38,362 bases of DNA from Bacteroidia bacterium (GTDB lineage: Bacteria > Bacteroidota > Bacteroidia > CAIKAF01). Each line of letters begins with the position of its first letter. Position 1 is the stretch's first letter. The position numbers and the translations under genes were made by a program. Shown here in pieces: positions 33,701 through 38,362 of this stretch. The stretch covers positions 1 to 38,362 of the forward strand of contig JACVCJ010000033.1 in the NCBI GenBank assembly GCA_016742095.1, in the 5' to 3' direction. The notes under the pieces were generated by a model, which was given only the letters and a program-made list of their open reading frames with translations, was not told the origin of the DNA and ran no database searches.

Positions 33701-36700
33701 TTCGCCGAAAGGCTCTTCCACATAGAAGCGTTCTTCCATCACGAGTTTTACTTTGGGATCGTCGTTGTACACGGGCAGCTTGAACGGATTTTCGTCCGAA
33801 CCCATGGCCGGCTCCCAGGCCGCCACACCCGAAGAACGGCCGTCTTCCAGCGTGTAACTGTATTCTTGTCCGTAACTGCGCGAGACTTCGTTGGGCGACA
33901 TCTGGTTCCAGCTATCATCTATTTCCAGGCGTTTTACCCGCAGACCGGCCCCGTATTTACGGCCGTCCGGATCAAAGAGCTTAACCCAGGAACGGTCGGT
34001 ATCTACGTGACTGCCGTAACCTTCGAGACGCATGCGGTTATTGACGCCCAGCAGCATTTCGAAGATGTTTTTAATAAGTGTGGCACCCGTAAGCGCCATA
34101 ATGATCTGCTCGGCAGCCTCTCCGCCGAAGGGTGGCTGGTTATAGGCATATTCGGGCGTATTGCTGCGCGAAAAAGCCCAGGCCGCATACGCAAAGGGAT
34201 TGGCGGCCGTGCCTCCCGGGTTGGGTAGTACGGTCTTTACTTTTATATAGGCCTGCGTACTGTTCCGCATACCACACCAGTCGCCGGTACGGTCTATTTC
34301 GGCATAGCCGGAGACGTATTCGTATTTGGGATCACCGGGTTTGTTCACATTCATCAGGAAGCGGAAATACAGGTAACGCAGCGGACCGTACTTATCGCCG
34401 GGCACGGCTTCTTCCTGCAGATAGCGTTTGCGGAATTCATCGGACGTGAGCATACTGCCGGCATCGGGTACGTTCACGATCAGGTAATCGTAGGTTTCCG
34501 CAGGGATAAAGGTCTGGTTCTTGATGGTGCCGTCTTTCGTCTTGGAAAAACCGGCAATGGTATACATATTGGCCGCACGCCGGTCCTGCACATAGGCATA
34601 ATCGTCGCTTTCATAGGTAACCTTGATCTTTCCGCCGGAAGGCAGTTCCACGCTGTTCATCGACCAGGCCGCAGCGTATTCTGCCTGTTTGGCTGCGTTC
34701 TGAATGGCATAGGGATAATCGCCGTTACTCATGCCGTCGGGATTATCCGCAGGTTTCTTTAAAATGCCCCAGCGATCGTTGTTTCCATGCACATACGAAA
34801 AATCGTTCCCGCCTGTATCTTTATCCATATACGAAAACTTATAGGGACTGTACATCCCGGCATTGGAATTTTCGTAGGTGAAGTACAGTTTGGTAAGCGT
34901 GAGTTTTTTACCGCCGGGTGCGGTAGAGTTGGGCGTGCCCGGACACAGCAGGTAGTCGTATACGAAATGTATCTTTTTCACCGGCGGCGTGGAGCCTGTA
35001 GCCTCTATGGACGTATAGGTAATGCTCTTGATCAGTTGTTGCTGCTGCGTTCCGATCACGTTGCCGTTCGGGTCTACGCCCAGGCCGTCCTGGCGGTCGT
35101 CGAACTCAAACAGTACCTTATGTGTTTTCGATTCGATGGAATGACAATACCAGATGTCTTTGGTACCGTACACAATGCTGGCCTTATCGTCGGTGGGATT
35201 GGTAAGCAGGCCTTCCATATAGCCGGCTTTCATGGCCCCGGCCGTCGGAGTACGCCAGCCATAGTTCTTGATATCGGGCTGCAGGTTACCGTTGGCGTCG
35301 GTATTGCCGTATTTAAAAAGCACGTAGGCCCCCAGGTCGTCCTGCGTGGGGCCGTCGCCTTTCAGGTCGGAATAATCGGGCGAAAGAATTTCCGTAAGCA
35401 TCCAGCTGTGTGCAAAGGCCGGGGTAATGGTCTCCTTGAAATAATTGTCGATGCCTTTATCGTTCGACGCAGAAGCCGCCGTACTGTTGTAATTTACCAG
35501 GCCGCGTTCATTATCGGCAGAGCCGTTGGCAAAGCCGCCATTGGGGTTGGACATGGTGCCGCCCACAGCAAAGGAGCGTTCCACCTGTTTGGTATTGTAG
35601 GCCGCCAGTCCGAATACATAACGCATGCCTTCCGGCGTAACTACGATGATCTCGGCGATATGATGCGCTCTGGCATGCTGTGAAATGTTCTTGCGTTTGT
35701 GCGGGTAAGCCGCCTTGAGTTCCGCAACGGTAAGGAAGTATACCGCCGTGTTCCGCGGCTGGCGACGTGCCCGTTCGTTATTACTGATGCCGGACAGCGT
35801 GCCGCCGCTTTCAGTGCTGAACTTATTCTCGGCCTTTACCGAAGGCAGACCACTCTGGTGCTTCAGGTTATAGCGTATGGCCTGTGTACCTTTTACCGTG
35901 TTACTGAGGAAGGCCGGGTCCTGTTCGGGAATTTTCTCCCCGGTCATACGCAGGTAATAGTTCTCTTTGATATCGTTCACTTTTTTCTCGCGGAACGGAA
36001 TGCTGCCGATGGCCAGGTTATCATCGCGCCAGGGGCCCGAGGTGGACTGTACCACGTTCACGCTGCCGTCGATACCCACGTCTACCACCTGTCCGATGCC
36101 TATTTCCACGCCCAGGGAGCCCGAATTACTCGGACTGAATTTCTTGTTGTTGTACACATAGCCCACATCGTTGCGGAAGGCCCGGAAGGTACCGCCCAGT
36201 CCCTGTGCCGCAATGGAAAAGAAATCATTGGTGAGGGCCGTGAGCGGCAAATGTTTGTGGTGCGAGGAAAAACTGCCGTCTTTTTCACGGTTGTAGTCCA
36301 GCAGGGCGTCGTCGTTGTTATTGGCCCTTTCGGAATAGATGTAGCCGTAGGCCGGGGCACTGAAGGTATTGGACGTGAGCTTCTGCACGCTTCCGTAACC
36401 GGAGATGCTGCCGCCAAAATCCTGGTGCACGGTGGCTCCGCCGATCTTTACCTTGCCGGAGAACGAAAAACTTTCCATGGCATTTTCGATGGAAGGCGCA
36501 AAGGTATGCGTGCCAAAACTGATGCTGGAGCTATTGCTGATGCCCCCGCTACTGCCGTCGCTGCTGTAATCTTTTTCTGCAATTTTGCCGTTCTTTCCTT
36601 TTCGTCCCTCTTTTACCACATTATCTTTGGCCGCCATGGTAACGCCTCCGTTCAGGTTGATATCGGTAAGTCCCTTGCGCGAGTTGATACTGGCTCCGAT

Positions 36701-37420
36701 ACCCAGGCTGGCCTTACCGCTGGTACTCTTTTCGGAACCGAACAGTTTGGCCGAATAGGAAACATTGGGCGATATCTGCAACCCGTCGTTACCGCTGGTA
36801 AGGTTCAGGTTGGCATTCATGGGCAGCGAAGCCGGCGTAAGTCCCAGCCCCATAGTGGTCGTTACATTGAGTCCCGCATAGTTGTTGTATTCCACGCCCA
36901 GACCTACCGAAAGTGTACCATTCCCTTCGGAACCGCTGGCATTCACCAGGCTGTTGGCCTCAAAACCAAAGAGCTCCATATCAAAGGCCACGTTCACACC
37001 CACGGTGGTATTGGGCTTCATGTTCACATGATCGGTCATTTCCTCGCCGGCAAAATCGTCGGGTAAGCCGCGCATCTGCCGGGTAATGGCGCCTGTGTGC
37101 AGGTTCCATCCCAGGCCTACCCAGCTGGCTTCCTGGTCCATCGATATACCCGACTGGTAAGCCAGATTCAGCGGGTAACCGCCGATATCCAGCAGGGGAA
37201 TACTATACGAAAAGTCTCCGCTGAACGGATCTACCATTTCGGTGAGTCCGATCGGCTGAAAACCCTGTACCTCGGGCTGTGTGGGGCCCGAAGTAAGCGC
37301 CGACAAAGCCAGGGGCTGTAAGGTCTGTACAACAATTTCGGCACTGATGAGCAGGGCAAGCACTTTGGCGGCTTTACTCTGCCGGATGCGTCTGAAAAGG
37401 GGCGTTTTTTTCCGTTTCAT
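30794..37420 (-). CDS. SpvB/RHS-like giant secreted protein, copy 2
   Basis: 2208 residues from ATG 37420, chosen because MKRKKTPLFRRIRQSKAAK aligns with the start of copy 1; a TTG at 37438 is in frame but unlikely. A hydrophobic N-terminal segment (VLALLISAEIVVQTL) suggests export. Then come EMVDPFSGDFSYSIPLLDIG and GISMDQEASWVGLGWNLH, and a long beta-rich region with internal repeats of the type YNNYAGLNVTTTMGLGLT. Near the C-terminus is a jelly-roll-like carbohydrate-binding-type segment (about 1990-2150, ending VLFDDIRIHPFDG) and one YD repeat (FYEYDEEGKLVRVKKET). The organisation recalls TcB-type proteins that pair with an RHS TcC protein (inference). It is encoded 25-45 bp after the accessory gene and 4 bp before the RHS gene. 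Confidence 0.9.
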   Translation of the reverse strand: MKRKKTPLFRRIRQSKAAKVLALLISAEIVVQTLQPLALSALTSGPTQPEVQGFQPIGLTEMVDPFSGDFSYSIPLLDIGGYPLNLAYQSGISMDQEASWVGLGWNLHTGAITRQMRGLPDDFAGEEMTDHVNMKPNTTVGVNVAFDMELFGFEANSLVNASGSEGNGTLSVGLGVEYNNYAGLNVTTTMGLGLTPASLPMNANLNLTSGNDGLQISPNVSYSAKLFGSEKSTSGKASLGIGASINSRKGLTDINLNGGVTMAAKDNVVKEGRKGKNGKIAEKDYSSDGSSGGISNSSSISFGTHTFAPSIENAMESFSFSGKVKIGGATVHQDFGGSISGYGSVQKLTSNTFSAPAYGYIYSERANNNDDALLDYNREKDGSFSSHHKHLPLTALTNDFFSIAAQGLGGTFRAFRNDVGYVYNNKKFSPSNSGSLGVEIGIGQVVDVGIDGSVNVVQSTSGPWRDDNLAIGSIPFREKKVNDIKENYYLRMTGEKIPEQDPAFLSNTVKGTQAIRYNLKHQSGLPSVKAENKFSTESGGTLSGISNNERARRQPRNTAVYFLTVAELKAAYPHKRKNISQHARAHHIAEIIVVTPEGMRYVFGLAAYNTKQVERSFAVGGTMSNPNGGFANGSADNERGLVNYNSTAASASNDKGIDNYFKETITPAFAHSWMLTEILSPDYSDLKGDGPTQDDLGAYVLFKYGNTDANGNLQPDIKNYGWRTPTAGAMKAGYMEGLLTNPTDDKASIVYGTKDIWYCHSIESKTHKVLFEFDDRQDGLGVDPNGNVIGTQQQQLIKSITYTSIEATGSTPPVKKIHFVYDYLLCPGTPNSTAPGGKKLTLTKLYFTYENSNAGMYSPYKFSYMDKDTGGNDFSYVHGNNDRWGILKKPADNPDGMSNGDYPYAIQNAAKQAEYAAAWSMNSVELPSGGKIKVTYESDDYAYVQDRRAANMYTIAGFSKTKDGTIKNQTFIPAETYDYLIVNVPDAGSMLTSDEFRKRYLQEEAVPGDKYGPLRYLYFRFLMNVNKPGDPKYEYVSGYAEIDRTGDWCGMRNSTQAYIKVKTVLPNPGGTAANPFAYAAWAFSRSNTPEYAYNQPPFGGEAAEQIIMALTGATLIKNIFEMLLGVNNRMRLEGYGSHVDTDRSWVKLFDPDGRKYGAGLRVKRLEIDDSWNQMSPNEVSRSYGQEYSYTLEDGRSSGVAAWEPAMGSDENPFKLPVYNDDPKVKLVMEERFYVEEPFGESFMPAPGVGYSRIEVKDIVYDANVTSLSTGKMVHEFYTAKDFPSLTRYTKIDPVLKKSNPIVSLLSFNSWNLLSISQGYTIEVNDMHGKPKAQRMYAENATQPFAYTEHYYKTDALGHLSNNFDVLDRNRTLTTEEVGVEYDMVVDFREQNTEGITGSLAFNIGYAQLGPIPTFSFSLFPGFKRDHSRFRSVTVTKLIQRYGLEEKQISYDKGALLETRTVALDKMTGNTIVQELTNEYRDKYYKSDMPAHWVYPGMAQASQNVMFMFGSTAPGDNAVYNRTTGVVNHPDLVPGDEVFLYRKIGNFNANLNLSSNAYRYWVAQDGSTKYLIDHQGQKAILNSLGMQSLIFGVVRSGHRNMQQTPVSTITSLGNPVQSGSFIPDSLLKIISTQAQEFKEQWQTDHSVPTVTGQEVMSLVGHSEKMQALLDLLNQMAAEGKLSQAGPNPLPASYAENGTVNSSFLEGLTGCAQSATALNINTIQPATDLPFMASVLTAFGYSAAGNNSLLSLALDPGDGCSGCDRLYMISTLNTSGFTNNDWRSIQEFQQVLSSQTLTLPGFTEPVYCHLLQVKLFTGAIRTVILADPCYKTSSFTYQGYSVFYDCLDTDLPINPYIANILGNWRQYRSWVFQGDRNNTDVAVAETLRRDGYLPSWKSFWNYDNVLGYWKKSPVVNNTVYENWNWTNEMTIYSPYGFDLENKNPLGIFSAAIYGFKNMLALGLGSNGMNKEIAYDGFEDYYSDAFNNECARPHSWFADDLNELVSTDAHTGKYAMRLTTDYTKKFVITPVPGAQHAPTVPYYLNNDDLLTGFSPNPGLKRFVFSFWAKGTYTNGTLDYPNISADVRAGVTSWIVAGSLKKTDLVEGWQKFEYLFEIPAGAVANTVLNVILKPNSGGQPVLFDDIRIHPFDGNMKSYSYDRENFRFNAELDENNFATFYEYDEEGKLVRVKKETERGVMTLQETRTNNYKR

Positions 37421-37463
37421 ACTGGGTATGTATTGCAAATAGGTTATAGCTTATAGTAATGAT

Positions 37464-38362
37464 CTAACGGCAGTCGATACGACCGCTGAGTTGTATACGC
37501 AGGTAATAGGTAAAGCGGCTTTCTGTCGGGAATTCCAGGATGTAATAGCCTTCCTTCAGGTTCAGCTTACTGTCTGAACACAGGTCTATCTGGTATTTGT
37601 TCATGCCGATCTTCTTCGGAGCATCAAAATTATCCTGGTTGGCCAGTTCCTTACCTTCGGTGTTCTTCAGGCGGAAGTACAGTTTCTCTTCCTTCGGAAC
37701 GTATTTCTCCGGGAAGGCCACGGGAATGATATTGCCCTTTACCAGTTCAAATTGTGACTGCGGATGTTCGGTGAGTTTGTAATAAAAACCGGGTGACTGG
37801 CTTTGGGTTTGTTGCGGAAAACAATAACAGAACTCCCACACTTCACTGTATCCTAAAGAGATACTTCCTGAACTGGCTTCCACCTGCCAGGCATAGCGTT
37901 TACCTTCTTCCAGCGGCTGGGCTGTATTCGGGTATATCTGCAAAGGCATGGGAATATTGTTCTCCGTGTATTTGGGCTGATTGGCCGTAATGGCCTGTTG
38001 TTTACTCTGTCCGTTGAATATCTCGGTCACTCGTAAACGGTAGGTGATATTGCCCTGCAGATAGGTGCTGAAAGCCGGGGTCCAGGTGAGTACGGGCGTC
38101 GGGGTCTGGATACTGTCGCCATCAGCCGGGGAAAGCAGCATCGGAGGCCACATGGCATCTACCGTGATCTGACTGCTATGATCGGCCAGTTCGGTAAACT
38201 CCCCGTCGCTCGGCCGGCCGTAGAGCGTAAACTGCACATTGTAGATCCCCGGGGGAAAGAGTCCGCCTGAACTGATCACCTGCTGCAGTACACCGGCATT
38301 GTAGTAGTTTATGGTGAACGGCTGCACCGTGTACAGGTTCCCGATATTAATAACGGTTACGG
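37464..38362 (-). CDS. secreted accessory protein of the RHS module, copy 2 (5' end cut by window edge)
   Basis: The frame is open to the right edge. The residues before the first in-frame GTG (VTVINIGNLYTV) match copy 1 exactly, so the true start lies outside. The visible ~299 residues differ from the protein at 4195-5343 at only about a dozen positions, mostly conservative (I/L, L/I, R/K), plus a small change in the glutamine run before SPGFYYKLTEH. The C-terminus (RIQLSGRIDCR) is identical. It precedes the SpvB/RHS-like gene exactly as in copy 1. Function is unknown; the very high identity between copies points to recent duplication or gene conversion. Confidence 0.85.
   Translation of the reverse strand, partial: VTVINIGNLYTVQPFTINYYNAGVLQQVISSGGLFPPGIYNVQFTLYGRPSDGEFTELADHSSQITVDAMWPPMLLSPADGDSIQTPTPVLTWTPAFSTYLQGNITYRLRVTEIFNGQSKQQAITANQPKYTENNIPMPLQIYPNTAQPLEEGKRYAWQVEASSGSISLGYSEVWEFCYCFPQQTQSQSPGFYYKLTEHPQSQFELVKGNIIPVAFPEKYVPKEEKLYFRLKNTEGKELANQDNFDAPKKIGMNKYQIDLCSDSKLNLKEGYYILEFPTESRFTYYLRIQLSGRIDCR
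37464..38362 (-). repeat. long direct repeat, right copy (accessory gene)
   Basis: Partner of 4195-5115, running off the right edge, so its full extent cannot be seen. Confidence 0.8.

Overview
The window reads as chromosomal DNA of a Bacteroidota bacterium, most likely Chitinophagaceae or a close relative. The grounds are the style of the RHS proteins (DHLGNV, YYPFGM and GYNGQEK core motifs; signal peptides ending in AYAQ or IYAQ), the presence of DUF4142 and DUF6496 proteins, weak Shine-Dalgarno sites, and a moderately GC-rich composition. The family-level placement is inference. No rRNA, tRNA, CRISPR array, transposase or integrase was seen.

Layout. (1) Left edge to 5343, minus strand: the C-terminally cut end of a giant secreted SpvB/RHS-like protein, and upstream of it a small secreted accessory protein. 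(2) 5716-10499: an FMN reductase, a YghA-type short-chain dehydrogenase, a small basic protein, then a three-gene overlapping unit (FAD/Rieske oxidoreductase, unknown protein, small membrane protein). (3) 10393-15092, minus strand: a cyanophycin operon, cphA-cphB, with an MscS-type channel as third gene. (4) 15457-21446: manganese catalase, ligD and ku (bacterial NHEJ), a DUF4142 lipoprotein, a possible 30-residue gene, a DUF6496 protein and a second small basic protein related to the first. (5) 21643 to the right edge, minus strand: a second copy of the secreted module, running accessory protein > 2208-residue SpvB/RHS-like protein > 3048-residue RHS protein.

How it fits together. The middle 16 kb looks like a stress and storage island covering redox, H2O2 removal, double-strand-break repair, N/C storage polymer and osmotic release. 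Several of its promoter regions share a motif: TGGTTTTTGA at four intergenic sites, and a looser GG-x-A-containing version ending in TTTTTG at others. This suggests a common regulator. A palindrome, GTGGAA-N3-TTCCAC, lies about 200 bp upstream of both cphA and the catalase.

The island is flanked by two same-direction copies of the secreted module. In the complete right copy the two giant genes are 4 bp apart. The architecture (a DPFSGDFSYSIP-type protein followed by an RHS protein with a variable, AT-rich C-terminal tip) resembles the TcB/TcC or polymorphic-toxin logic. The extra secreted partner, the inserted jelly-roll-like segment and the absence of a recognisable immunity gene make it the most interesting system here.
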